Source: Bacteroidales bacterium (GTDB taxonomy: Bacteria > Bacteroidota > Bacteroidia > Bacteroidales > F082). From it: a stretch of DNA of 44,185 nt. Position numbers and translations under genes: made by a program. A model generated the notes under the pieces. The model worked only from the letters and a program-made list of their open reading frames with translations. It was not told the DNA's origin and did no database searches. This document shows, in pieces, positions 34,110 to 41,524 of the stretch; the stretch's first letter is position 1, and each line of letters starts with the position of its first letter. The stretch is taken from contig CAAGIO010000030.1 in NCBI GenBank assembly GCA_900769945.1, positions 1-44,185 of the forward strand, in the 5' to 3' direction.

Positions 34110-34751
34110 ATGCTTTTGATAGGAATAGCCGGCGGTAGTGGCTCCGGCAAGACCACGGTGGTCAGGAAACTTGTTGAGGCCCTTCCGGGGGACTCGGTAT
34201 CCGTATTGTCACAAGATGCCTATTATTGGGATAACGGTCATCTCTCTCCTGAAGAGAAGAAAGAGATTAACTTCGACCACCCTGATGCGATAGAATGGGA
34301 ACTCCTCGTTAAGCATCTCGATATGCTGAAGCAGGGCAACACCATCGACATGCCTATATATACTTATGTGACCTGCGCACGTTCAAGTGAGGTGGTGCCT
34401 GTGAAGCCGGCTGAGGTGGTTATTGTGGAAGGTATCTTAATCTTTACCTGCCCTGAATTAGTGAAACGCCTTGACATCAAGATTTTCGTCGATGCCGACG
34501 GCGATGACCGTTTGATGCGTATCATTGGCAGGGATATTAACGAAAGAGGACGGGACGTGAATGATGTGCTGCGACATTATGAGACTTTCGTGAAACCAAT
34601 GCACCAGCAGTTTATAGAACCGACAAAACGTCTCGCCGATGTCATCCTCCCTGGTGGGCTTAATAGAGTCGCTATTGACATTATGGCGTCAAGGATTCGT
34701 CTGCAGCTGCAACAGATGAAGGAGAACCCTCAACTTGATAATGAGGGCTAA
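34110..34751 (+). CDS. udk: uridine kinase
   Basis: A 213-residue P-loop kinase that phosphorylates uridine and cytidine for pyrimidine salvage. GIAGGSGSGKTTV (residues 5-17) is the Walker A motif, SQDAYY the nucleoside-contacting region, NFDHPDAIEW the family signature, and PIYTYVTCAR follows. Length and order fit Udk. It begins 18 bases after the hairpin at 34049-34092. Confidence 0.94.
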   Translation: MLLIGIAGGSGSGKTTVVRKLVEALPGDSVSVLSQDAYYWDNGHLSPEEKKEINFDHPDAIEWELLVKHLDMLKQGNTIDMPIYTYVTCARSSEVVPVKPAEVVIVEGILIFTCPELVKRLDIKIFVDADGDDRLMRIIGRDINERGRDVNDVLRHYETFVKPMHQQFIEPTKRLADVILPGGLNRVAIDIMASRIRLQLQQMKENPQLDNEG

Positions 34752-34766
34752 CAACTCATCTCGCTT

Positions 34767-35210
34767 TTAGTTCTCCAAATCCCATTCACGCAGGCAGTAA
34801 GCAAACCCCTTGCCTCCGTATTTTACTTTTGTAATGTCGTCACGGCGGCCAGAGAGTTTCACTAAACACTGGTTTATCTTGGCCTTCATTTTGATTTCGT
34901 CCATGGCGATGCCAGCAGTCTTGGCCTTCTCCATCGCCCTCTCATAAATCTCCTTGCTTAATGTTGGCTTGCCGTTCTCCTTTATCACCTCAAGGACAAT
35001 ATTATCCCATGGCGAAAGCGGATAGGGCTTGCGGCGTTTCTCATCTCTATTGAGATAAAATTTACTGCCACGACTCTTCTCAAGCTGTTGCTTCAGCTGG
35101 ACAATCTTCTCGTTGAAGAATTCTATTTTAGCGTAGTTCTTGTTGATTTCTGTCTTGAACTCAGATATCAGACTTAGAATTTCTTCTTTTGTTAACTCTT
35201 TTGATTCCAT
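34767..35210 (-). CDS. coiled-coil protein with C-terminal winged-helix-like domain
   Basis: A 147-residue basic soluble protein. Residues 8-50 form a likely coiled coil (LISEFKTEINKNYAKIEFF, IVQLKQQLEKS). From about residue 65 the segment PLSPWDNIVLEVIKENGKPT, then LSKEIYERAMEKA and KYGGKGFAYCLREW, has the layout of a small winged-helix/HARE-HTH-like DNA-binding domain with a wing near the end. I do not recognise a named family, so a transcriptional or nucleoid role is inference. It is convergent with udk; its -7 box is at 35248. Confidence 0.65.
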   Translation of the reverse strand: MESKELTKEEILSLISEFKTEINKNYAKIEFFNEKIVQLKQQLEKSRGSKFYLNRDEKRRKPYPLSPWDNIVLEVIKENGKPTLSKEIYERAMEKAKTAGIAMDEIKMKAKINQCLVKLSGRRDDITKVKYGGKGFAYCLREWDLEN

Positions 35211-35247
35211 ATTATTATTGTATAAATAGTATAGTTCATTTCAAACG

Positions 35248-35255
35248 CAAAAATA
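35248..35255 (-). promoter_or_regulatory. -7 element of the coiled-coil gene
   Basis: Minus-strand TATTTTTG, matching TAnnTTTG, 37 bases before the start codon. No -33 TTG at standard distance. Confidence 0.35.
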
Positions 35256-35287
35256 CTCGTATTATTGTTATTTTTTGTAAATATTTT

Positions 35288-35328
35288 AAAAAAAATGTAG
35301 GACATGCTTTTTGTCACATGCCCTACAT
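35288..35328 (-). terminator. intrinsic terminator after hsp20
   Basis: Arms ATGTAGG (35295-35301) and CCTACAT (35322-35328), with additional CATG pairing inside, followed on the minus strand by a run of Ts (A-run at 35288-35295). Confidence 0.8.
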
Positions 35329-35346
35329 CATCTAATACTATCTAAC

Positions 35347-35775
35347 CTATGCTATTTCAATTGTTTGTGTGAGTTTAACCTTGTCTTCTGGCTTTATCTT
35401 AGGAAGGTTGATGTTCAAGATGCCGTTCTCCACTTTTGCAGTTATCGCCTCGCATTTCACGTTGTCTGGCAACGAAAGTATCTCTTTGAAGTGCGCCGTG
35501 GTGAACTCCCTGCGCAGATATTGGTGCTTCTTGTTCGTCTCCTCCTCCTTGTTCTTCTTCACCATCTGTATTACCAAATTCTTGTCCTCATCAATGTTTA
35601 ACGAAAGGTCTTCCTTTGTCAAACCCGGCACGCTCATCTCAATCTTAAACTCTTCTTCGCTTTCGATGATGTTCATCTGTGGCGATGTTGCTGCTGGCAT
35701 ACCGTAATTGAAGTTCTCAAATAAGTCATTGAATAATGTTGGGAAGAAATCCTGTGTTCTTTTTGCTAATAACAT
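35347..35775 (-). CDS. small heat-shock protein, Hsp20/alpha-crystallin family
   Basis: A 142-residue chaperone that binds unfolding proteins. The N-terminal segment LFNDLFENF is followed by the alpha-crystallin domain from MNIIESEEEFKIEMSVPG to ENGILNINLPK; AKVENGILNINLPK is the consensus A-x-x-x-n-G-v-L closing motif. The C-terminus KLTQTIEIA ends in an I-x-I motif that mediates oligomer assembly. The upstream gap of 326 bases contains a TTGAATATCAAT motif, a perfect 15-nt palindrome, and a sigma-54-like sequence, suggesting special regulation. Confidence 0.93.
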   Translation of the reverse strand: MLLAKRTQDFFPTLFNDLFENFNYGMPAATSPQMNIIESEEEFKIEMSVPGLTKEDLSLNIDEDKNLVIQMVKKNKEEETNKKHQYLRREFTTAHFKEILSLPDNVKCEAITAKVENGILNINLPKIKPEDKVKLTQTIEIA

Positions 35776-35881
35776 AATTTTAATCTCCTATTTTTTATTG
35801 TTTTATTTGTTGTTTTTTAAATCTTTATATTGTTTTTTGTTTCTTCTTTATTGTTTTTTTTCGTTTGACGCCGACCATTTA

Positions 35882-35896
35882 CCAATTTGCGTGCCG
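35882..35896 (-). promoter_or_regulatory. sigma-54-like element upstream of hsp20 (weak)
   Basis: Minus strand reads CGGCACGCAAATTGG: close to TGGCAC-N5-TTGC, but the -12 GC is GG, so it may be non-functional or chance. Confidence 0.2.
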
Positions 35897-35922
35897 CTGA
35901 TTTTTGTTTTAGAAACAATCTG

Positions 35923-35934
35923 TTGAATATCAAT
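35923..35934. promoter_or_regulatory. TTGAATATCAAT motif in the hsp20 upstream region
   Basis: Third exact copy of the 12-nt motif, about 150 bases upstream of hsp20 and 170 upstream of the DUF2461 gene. Confidence 0.35.
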
Positions 35935-35985
35935 GTTTTATTCTTTTAGAAAATTAACATTGTTTTTACTTTTGAAATATTTATC

Positions 35986-36000
35986 ATGTCATAATGACAT
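35986..36000. promoter_or_regulatory. perfect 15-nt palindrome ATGTCATAATGACAT
   Basis: Seven-base arms around one central base. A degenerate copy TGTCAAAATGGCA lies 43 bases further at 36029-36041. Looks like a dimeric regulator site. Confidence 0.4.
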
Positions 36001-36061
36001 AAAATCCTGCTATTTTTAATCTTTTATGTGTCAAAATGGCAGATTATGCGTTTTTTTATGT

Positions 36062-36090
36062 TTGATGTATGCAGGAATGACGTATCTTTG
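36062..36090 (+). promoter_or_regulatory. promoter of the DUF2461 gene
   Basis: TTG at 36062-36064, 18 bases, TATCTTTG at 36083-36090, 11 bases before the ATG. Confidence 0.45.
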
Positions 36091-36101
36091 CAGAAAAAAT
36101 A

Positions 36102-36785
36102 ATGAAAGAAGTAATAGAGTTTTTAGATTTGATTGTGGTGAACAACAATCGTCAGTGGTTTCAGGAGCATAAGGACATGTACCTTTCGGCGCAGGAGCGG
36201 TTTAATTCGGTGGCTGAAAAGGTGTTGCGAGGGATTCAGGGCTTTGATGAGTCGGTGCGTAGTTTGACATTGCGTGACTGCATGTATCGTTTTTATCGTG
36301 ACACCCGTTTCTCTATGGATAAAAGTCCTTATAAGCGTCATTTCGGTCTGTTTGTATGTCCGGGCGGGAAGAAGTCGGGGCTTGCGGGATATTATTTTCA
36401 TGTTGAGGGAAAAGGAGCCGGATATCTCGGACAGCATTGTCTGTTTTCGGGTATTTATCAGTGTGAGCCGTTTCTCGCAAAAAGCATTCGAGAAGATATT
36501 AATGTTTCGGGCGATGAGTTCGTTTCTTCCTTAGACAAGGCTGATGGCTTCGTTCTCGATGAGGCTTGCTCCTATAAAAAGATGCCTAAGGGTTTCAGTG
36601 ATAGCCATCAATATGCTAAATATTTGAAGCTGAAGGATTTCTGTATTAGCCGCCCTATTCCTGACGAAGTGCTTTTCTCCGATAGCCTTCCCGATTGGGT
36701 GATAGAGAAATTCCGTTCTACCTATGATTTCAACTCTTATCTCAACAGAGCCGCCCTCTTCGCTCGTGAAAATGATGAAAAATAA
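36102..36785 (+). CDS. DUF2461 family protein
   Basis: A 227-residue soluble protein of the DUF2461 (TIGR02453) family. It begins with the family blocks FLDLIVVNNNRQWFQEHK and RFYRDTRFSMDKSPYKRHFG, continues with YYFHVEGKGAGYLGQHCLFSG and ends near PLPDW-like SLPDWVIEKFRSTYDF. The function of this family is unknown. No membrane helix or signal peptide is visible, so it is cytoplasmic. The start codon is supported by the promoter immediately upstream. Confidence 0.88.
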   Translation: MKEVIEFLDLIVVNNNRQWFQEHKDMYLSAQERFNSVAEKVLRGIQGFDESVRSLTLRDCMYRFYRDTRFSMDKSPYKRHFGLFVCPGGKKSGLAGYYFHVEGKGAGYLGQHCLFSGIYQCEPFLAKSIREDINVSGDEFVSSLDKADGFVLDEACSYKKMPKGFSDSHQYAKYLKLKDFCISRPIPDEVLFSDSLPDWVIEKFRSTYDFNSYLNRAALFARENDEK

Positions 36786-36859
36786 TAGCCGCCTTATGCA
36801 GCAAAGGACCAAGAGTCACGTTACTCGTTTGTGATTATTAACAAAATCGCGTTTAGGTA

Positions 36860-37405
36860 ATGTTGATGCTTAACAATATTTTAGATAAGAAGAACATGAA
36901 AAGACAGGAGTCGCTGATGAGGCTTTACGATTTGTGCAGCGACGCCGTCTTCAACGCGAGTTTTAGAATATTGTTAAACTCTCAAGATGCGGAAGAGGTG
37001 ATGCAGGACTCCATCTTGAAGGCCTTCTCATACTTAGAGACTTTTAAAGGCACGACACGGGATTTCGTCGCTTTCGTGAAAACTATCGCGATACATAAAA
37101 GTATTGACGAAATAAGGAGGAGAAACAGGCTGCCTTCTTTCGTTGACATCGATAATACCGCCGACAAGACTGACGATGATGATGTTGCTGACGACTTCCC
37201 GGTGGAAAAGATCAAGGAGGAACTCGAAAAGCTTCCCGACGGATACCGTCTCGTCATCACTCTCCACCTGCTCGAAAATATGGATTTCGATGATATAGCC
37301 GAACGTCTCGGAATAAAACCGTCAACCGTTCGCTCACAATATGTTAGAGGCCTTGAACGATTAAAACGCTCAATAAATAATGTTGCTTTAGGAAAAACAG
37401 TTTAA
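36860..37405 (+). CDS. ECF-type RNA polymerase sigma factor
   Basis: A 181-residue sigma-70 family factor with regions 2 and 4 only. Region 2 contains DAEEVMQDSILKAF (core-binding and -10 recognition), and region 4 is LPDGYRLVITLHLLENMDFD followed by DIAERLGIKPSTVRSQYVRG, a helix-turn-helix. The linker is acidic (DKTDDDDVADD). The next gene, starting 3 bases after this stop, encodes a single-helix membrane protein, the usual anti-sigma arrangement. The ATG at 36860 is preferred because residues from LNNILDKKN align with the usual N-terminus; 36896 is possible. Confidence 0.93.
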   Translation: MLMLNNILDKKNMKRQESLMRLYDLCSDAVFNASFRILLNSQDAEEVMQDSILKAFSYLETFKGTTRDFVAFVKTIAIHKSIDEIRRRNRLPSFVDIDNTADKTDDDDVADDFPVEKIKEELEKLPDGYRLVITLHLLENMDFDDIAERLGIKPSTVRSQYVRGLERLKRSINNVALGKTV

Positions 37406-37407
37406 AT

Positions 37408-37920
37408 ATGAAAATAGAGGATAAGATTAGGAATGAGAGAAGCGTCTTCGATGATAAGACGCTGCCGGAAGGGCATAGAGAGAGGTTTATGAAGACTCTT
37501 GTCTCTTATCAAATGGTTGAAAATAAAAGAGATGAGTCGAATAAGAGAAGGACTTGGCTCCTGACGCTTAACGTTCTGGCCGCCGCCTGCCTCGCTATCG
37601 CTATTATTATTTCTAACGTGAATCTGAAAATCACAGACAAGATGCCTTCTCAATCGGCAGAGAACACCCTTCACGAGATGCGCAAAATATATGATGATAA
37701 GGTGTATGAGGCTGTGTCAAATCTTGAAACAGTGATGGTCTCCGTTGACGATTCCACCAAGATGCATATTGACGAGGTGATAGAAGAGCTCCTGAGTATG
37801 AGCGATGTGTTTGCGGAGATTGCGCCTCTTCCTGAGGAGAAACAGATGGCAATAGCGGAGAAAATATATGATAATAAATTGAAAACCATAGAATTAATAA
37901 CAGAAAAAATCAATAAATAA
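37408..37920 (+). CDS. putative membrane anti-sigma factor
   Basis: A 170-residue single-pass inner-membrane protein. The cytoplasmic N-terminus (about 47 residues) includes LPEGHRERFMKTL, a motif I associate with anti-sigma-like proteins beside ECF sigma genes in Bacteroidota. The membrane helix is at about 50-67 (LLTLNVLAAACLAIAIII). The periplasmic part (about 70-170) is helical and acidic and could sense envelope signals. The 3-base gap to the sigma gene is strong context. No zinc-binding HxxxCxxC motif is visible, so it is not a classical ZAS protein. The role is inferred. Confidence 0.75.
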   Translation: MKIEDKIRNERSVFDDKTLPEGHRERFMKTLVSYQMVENKRDESNKRRTWLLTLNVLAAACLAIAIIISNVNLKITDKMPSQSAENTLHEMRKIYDDKVYEAVSNLETVMVSVDDSTKMHIDEVIEELLSMSDVFAEIAPLPEEKQMAIAEKIYDNKLKTIELITEKINK

Positions 37921-37927
37921 TATTACA

Positions 37928-38971
37928 ATGAAAAAGACAATGTTATTCATTTTGCTTTGTGTCACTACATTATTCGCAAATGCAAACAATTACAGAAATG
38001 ATGGCGCAAATTATAAATATTCCATCAAGAGAACGGTAGAAAAGACCTTTGATGTAAGTGCGAACCCGCAGTTGAATATTGATGGCATGTTTACGGATAT
38101 TATTGTAAATGACTGGGATAAGCAGCAGATTTCTTTTAATGTCCTTATTGAGGTCAAGAGTGACTCGCAGAAGATGGCTGAAGAGAGGATTAACTCAATC
38201 AATGTGAGGTTTGAGCTGACGGGCAACGGTGTCAATGCCGAGACGGTGTTTGAGAAGACCAAGGGCAACTTTAATGGTTCCACTTCTATACGTCTTATTG
38301 TGAAGGTGCCGTCGGATGTGCGCATGAGGCTTGAGACAAAATATGGCGATATCACTGTTGGTGATGTGTTGAAAGAGTTTGATGCTGAGGTGAAATATGG
38401 CTCGATAGTGGCTGGAGAGCTGTTGTCGGCCAGCAGTATTGAAGTGGCTTACGGTGACTTCAGCGTGAAGTATGCGAAGAGTCTCGACCTTGAGGTGAAA
38501 TATGGAAATGCTGTGGTGACCAAGGCGGATTATCTGAATGCGGAGGTTGATTATGGAGAGTTGACAATGAAGGAGATAAAGCGCGCTGTCATTGATAACG
38601 ATTATTCGGATGTAAGGGTTGAGAGCGTTGGAGAGTTAGATATTGAGAATTCATACGCAGATGCAAAGATTATTTCTGTCACAGACAAGCTGAGTGCGAA
38701 GTTGAGCTATTCGGACATCAGTGTCGGCGTTGGAGGCAAGAGCCCCGTCATAGACATTCGCGGAGGATATTCTGACGTTGTGATAAGCAATGTGGAGGGA
38801 GCTTCCTTCAACTATAAGTTGAATGCCACATTCGGTGACATCAAGTGCGGTGACATCATAAATCAGAGCAGCGAGCGGTCGAAAGGCTATTTGACCGGAC
38901 GCTATGGCGATGGAGATTTGGGAAACATTAATATTTCTTTACAATATGGAGATATAAAGATCATAAGATAG
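37928..38971 (+). CDS. secreted DUF4097-like beta-repeat protein
   Basis: A 347-residue exported protein: KKTMLFILLCVTTLFANA is a signal peptide. From about residue 130 it is built of short strand repeats with the recurring tetrapeptide KYGD or YSD/YGD (KYGDITVGD, KYGSIVAGE, AYGDFSVKY, KYGNAVVTK, DYGELTMKE), one about every 18-20 residues. This pattern matches DUF4097/adhesin-like right-handed beta-helix domains. It is the third gene of the sigma/anti-sigma operon, 7 bases after the second, and is followed by a terminator. It may be a target or sensor partner of the sigma module; its biochemical role is unknown. Confidence 0.8.
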   Translation: MKKTMLFILLCVTTLFANANNYRNDGANYKYSIKRTVEKTFDVSANPQLNIDGMFTDIIVNDWDKQQISFNVLIEVKSDSQKMAEERINSINVRFELTGNGVNAETVFEKTKGNFNGSTSIRLIVKVPSDVRMRLETKYGDITVGDVLKEFDAEVKYGSIVAGELLSASSIEVAYGDFSVKYAKSLDLEVKYGNAVVTKADYLNAEVDYGELTMKEIKRAVIDNDYSDVRVESVGELDIENSYADAKIISVTDKLSAKLSYSDISVGVGGKSPVIDIRGGYSDVVISNVEGASFNYKLNATFGDIKCGDIINQSSERSKGYLTGRYGDGDLGNINISLQYGDIKIIR

Positions 38972-38994
38972 TGATTTTTGGTACCTTGAATTTA

Positions 38995-39027
38995 AATGCC
39001 GGATTTTATGTTCGGCATTGTTATTTT
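38995..39027 (+). terminator. terminator after the sigma/anti-sigma/DUF4097 operon
   Basis: AATGCCG (38995-39001) and CGGCATT (39013-39019) form a 7-bp stem with an 11-base loop, followed by GTTATTTTT. Confidence 0.75.
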
Positions 39028-39030
39028 TAC

Positions 39031-39038
39031 TAATTTTG
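39031..39038 (+). promoter_or_regulatory. -7 element of the outer-membrane barrel gene
   Basis: TAATTTTG, 22 bases before the ATG. No -33 TTG at standard distance. Confidence 0.35.
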
Positions 39039-39060
39039 GCGGGATTTAAAATATTGAAAT

Positions 39061-41517
39061 ATGAAACGGGCATTTTTATTAATTATGGTGGTGATAATGG
39101 GTGTTGTTAGTGTCAAGGCCCAAAACAATATCACAGGAACGTTGGCCGACAGTATAAGTGGTGAGAGGCTTGCATTTGTTAATGTTGGATTAGTAAGAAC
39201 CGCTGATTCTGTCTTTGTGAGTGGTGCTGCTTCCGATGAGAAGGGTGTTTTCAAGATTGAGCATGTGCCGAGCGATAACTATATACTGCAGGTGTCAGCT
39301 ATTGGCTATCAGACATTTAGAAAGATTATCGATGTCACATCTGACCTTAGTCTTGGTGTGTTGAAGATTCAGCAGGGCACCACGACGCTTGACGAGATTG
39401 TCATTGTGGAGAAGAAGCCGCTTTTTGCGAACGATGGAGAGAAGACGCTGTATAATGTCAGTGAGGACCCTTCCATTCAGTCGGGCACTGCTTCTGACGC
39501 TTTGCAGAACGCGCCGGGAGTGGAGGTCGATGTGGAGGGAAACATCACGCTTCGTGGGGTGTCGTCGGTGGACATCTGGATTAATGGCAAGCCGTCGCAC
39601 CTTACTGAAGAGAACCTGAAGACATATATTCAGCAGCTGCCCGCAAACGCCATACAGACGATAGAGGTCATCACAAACCCATCGGCGCGTTATGCCACCT
39701 CAGGCGATGGCGGGATAATCAACATAGTGACAAACTCCAAGGTTCAGAAGAACCAGTTCGTCAGCTTCGGCCTTAATGGCTCCTCCCGCCCCAACCTGTC
39801 GCCGTGGATGTCGTATGTTTATGCTAATGAGAAACTTTCTTTTAACTTATATCTTAACGGGAACTATAATCATCATAATGGTTATGGCGACGGATACACC
39901 TATTCTTTCATGGATAACGGGGCGTCGCTCGACACCACTACGACAACGCGTTACGAAAACAATGATGATGATAGCGGCTATGGCTGCGCACTCTTCATGA
40001 ATTTTGAGTATAACATCGACACCATGAACAACGTCTCGGTATGGGTCGGCGGCTTCCCAAATTGGAGTAACAGCAGCGGCTTCATGGATTTTTATCGTGA
40101 CGATTATGTTAATAACCTCATTGACAACAGAGTGCATTATCAGACGTCTTCGAAAAGTGAGAGCAATTTTGTGGGAATGAATGGCGGCGTGAACTATCAG
40201 CATCTGTTTAATAATGAAGGACATAATATCAATTTCAGCATCGACGGCTCTTATTATGGAGGCCATGATGCCATGAGCTGCATAAGGAAATATTTCTATC
40301 CTAACGGAGAGTTAGAACGCGAGAATGGTTATTTGAACTCAAACAAATTCGGGGATTTCAGCTACAGCGCGAATGTTGACTATAATTTACCTTATATTAA
40401 AAATGGTGAAATATCTTTGGGCGCGTTCTACGAGCACTATCCCGACACTTATAATATTGAATACGACACCCTCTATAACGATGTCTATTATCCCGACAAT
40501 TACCGTACTTTCAACCGTCGTGCATGGAGCGACGAATACGGTGGGTATGTCACTTTGCAACATAGGTTCGGGAACTTCGTCGTGAAGCCCGGAATTAGGT
40601 TCGAGTTTAATGAGGCGAATTGTGAGGTTGACGGTTATATGTATGAATATCAGAAGAAAAACTATTTCAACCTGCGTCCTTCCTTGCATTTGTCGTATCG
40701 TACTAAGTCGATGCACAACTTCAAGTTAAGTTATTCGCGTCGTGTCTCAAATCCTGACGCACGTAACCTCACCAATTTCATCAGATATAATGAGGAAGAT
40801 GTTTCGATGGGTAATCCAGACCTCAAGTCGGTATATACCAACTCCTTTGATGCTGGGTGGACCAAATATTTCGAGAAGTTCGGAAGCGTCGGGTTGTCGG
40901 CGTATTATCGCGATTCGGAGGGTACTATCAACTCTGTTACAGAGAATTACTACGACACGCTGGTGTTTGGCCGCTGGGTGAGGATGATGATGCCTGTCAA
41001 CGTTGGAAGAACGTATAACGCTGGTGTTGAGGCAAATGTGATGTATCGTCCAAACGGTTTCTTTAATGTGCGTTTCTATGCTAACTTGTACGACTCGTAT
41101 TATAAGACGGAATATAAAGGCAAAGAGGTTGAAAGTGAGATGTTGTCGTACAGCCTCCGCCTCAACTTATGGGCAAAGCTATGGAACAAGTTGGAGATTC
41201 ATGCGTCAGGACACTATCGTTCTGCCACACAGTCGCTTTATGCTGAGAGACGTCCTTCCTATTCAATCAATTGCGGCTTGAAGTCGGACTTCTTCGATAA
41301 GAAAATGACAGTGTTCCTAAATGTCAATGACATCTTTAATTGGAATAGCTGGGATAATAATACTTATAATCCATATTACATCTCTTATAGTACATATAGG
41401 TTTAACAGCCGTTCCATCAGTCTTGGCGTGACATTCCGTTTTGGAAAGATGGAGCTTGAGAGCCAGGCTCGTCAAGGCGGTGATTCTGGAGAGGTGGATA
41501 TGTCATCAGGGAAATAG
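39061..41517 (+). CDS. TonB-dependent receptor-like outer-membrane beta-barrel protein
   Basis: An 818-residue outer-membrane protein. Signal peptide RAFLLIMVVIMGVVSVKA with Gln next; then a carboxypeptidase-regulatory-like domain (about 22-105, ITGTLADSISGERLAFVNV), then a plug domain with DALQNAPGVEVDVEGNITLRG and EVITNPSARYATSGDGGIIN, then a long barrel of alternating strands ending in VTFRFGKMELE, followed by a polar tail. This is the CarboxypepD_reg-plus-plug-plus-OMP_b-brl family, common in Bacteroidota. The ligand is unknown; no SusD partner is nearby. The glutaminyl cyclase gene follows after 7 bases, in the same direction. Confidence 0.9.
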   Translation: MKRAFLLIMVVIMGVVSVKAQNNITGTLADSISGERLAFVNVGLVRTADSVFVSGAASDEKGVFKIEHVPSDNYILQVSAIGYQTFRKIIDVTSDLSLGVLKIQQGTTTLDEIVIVEKKPLFANDGEKTLYNVSEDPSIQSGTASDALQNAPGVEVDVEGNITLRGVSSVDIWINGKPSHLTEENLKTYIQQLPANAIQTIEVITNPSARYATSGDGGIINIVTNSKVQKNQFVSFGLNGSSRPNLSPWMSYVYANEKLSFNLYLNGNYNHHNGYGDGYTYSFMDNGASLDTTTTTRYENNDDDSGYGCALFMNFEYNIDTMNNVSVWVGGFPNWSNSSGFMDFYRDDYVNNLIDNRVHYQTSSKSESNFVGMNGGVNYQHLFNNEGHNINFSIDGSYYGGHDAMSCIRKYFYPNGELERENGYLNSNKFGDFSYSANVDYNLPYIKNGEISLGAFYEHYPDTYNIEYDTLYNDVYYPDNYRTFNRRAWSDEYGGYVTLQHRFGNFVVKPGIRFEFNEANCEVDGYMYEYQKKNYFNLRPSLHLSYRTKSMHNFKLSYSRRVSNPDARNLTNFIRYNEEDVSMGNPDLKSVYTNSFDAGWTKYFEKFGSVGLSAYYRDSEGTINSVTENYYDTLVFGRWVRMMMPVNVGRTYNAGVEANVMYRPNGFFNVRFYANLYDSYYKTEYKGKEVESEMLSYSLRLNLWAKLWNKLEIHASGHYRSATQSLYAERRPSYSINCGLKSDFFDKKMTVFLNVNDIFNWNSWDNNTYNPYYISYSTYRFNSRSISLGVTFRFGKMELESQARQGGDSGEVDMSSGK

Positions 41518-41524
41518 TTGAGAT

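Larger units (their letters stand above)
35776..36101. other. 326-base regulatory region between hsp20 and a DUF2461 gene
   Basis: Very T-rich on the plus strand near 35790-35870. It holds no gene; a 72-codon plus-strand frame here is composed of Phe/Leu/Tyr codons from the T-rich stretch. Visible sites: a sigma-54-like element (35882-35896), TTGAATATCAAT (35923-35934), a perfect palindrome (35986-36000), its imperfect echo at 36029-36041, and the promoter of the DUF2461 gene. Confidence 0.6.

Noticed and set aside
35708..35926. A plus-strand frame rich in Phe, Leu and Tyr opposite and beyond the hsp20 start
   Set aside because: It arises from a T-rich non-coding stretch and the antisense of hsp20.
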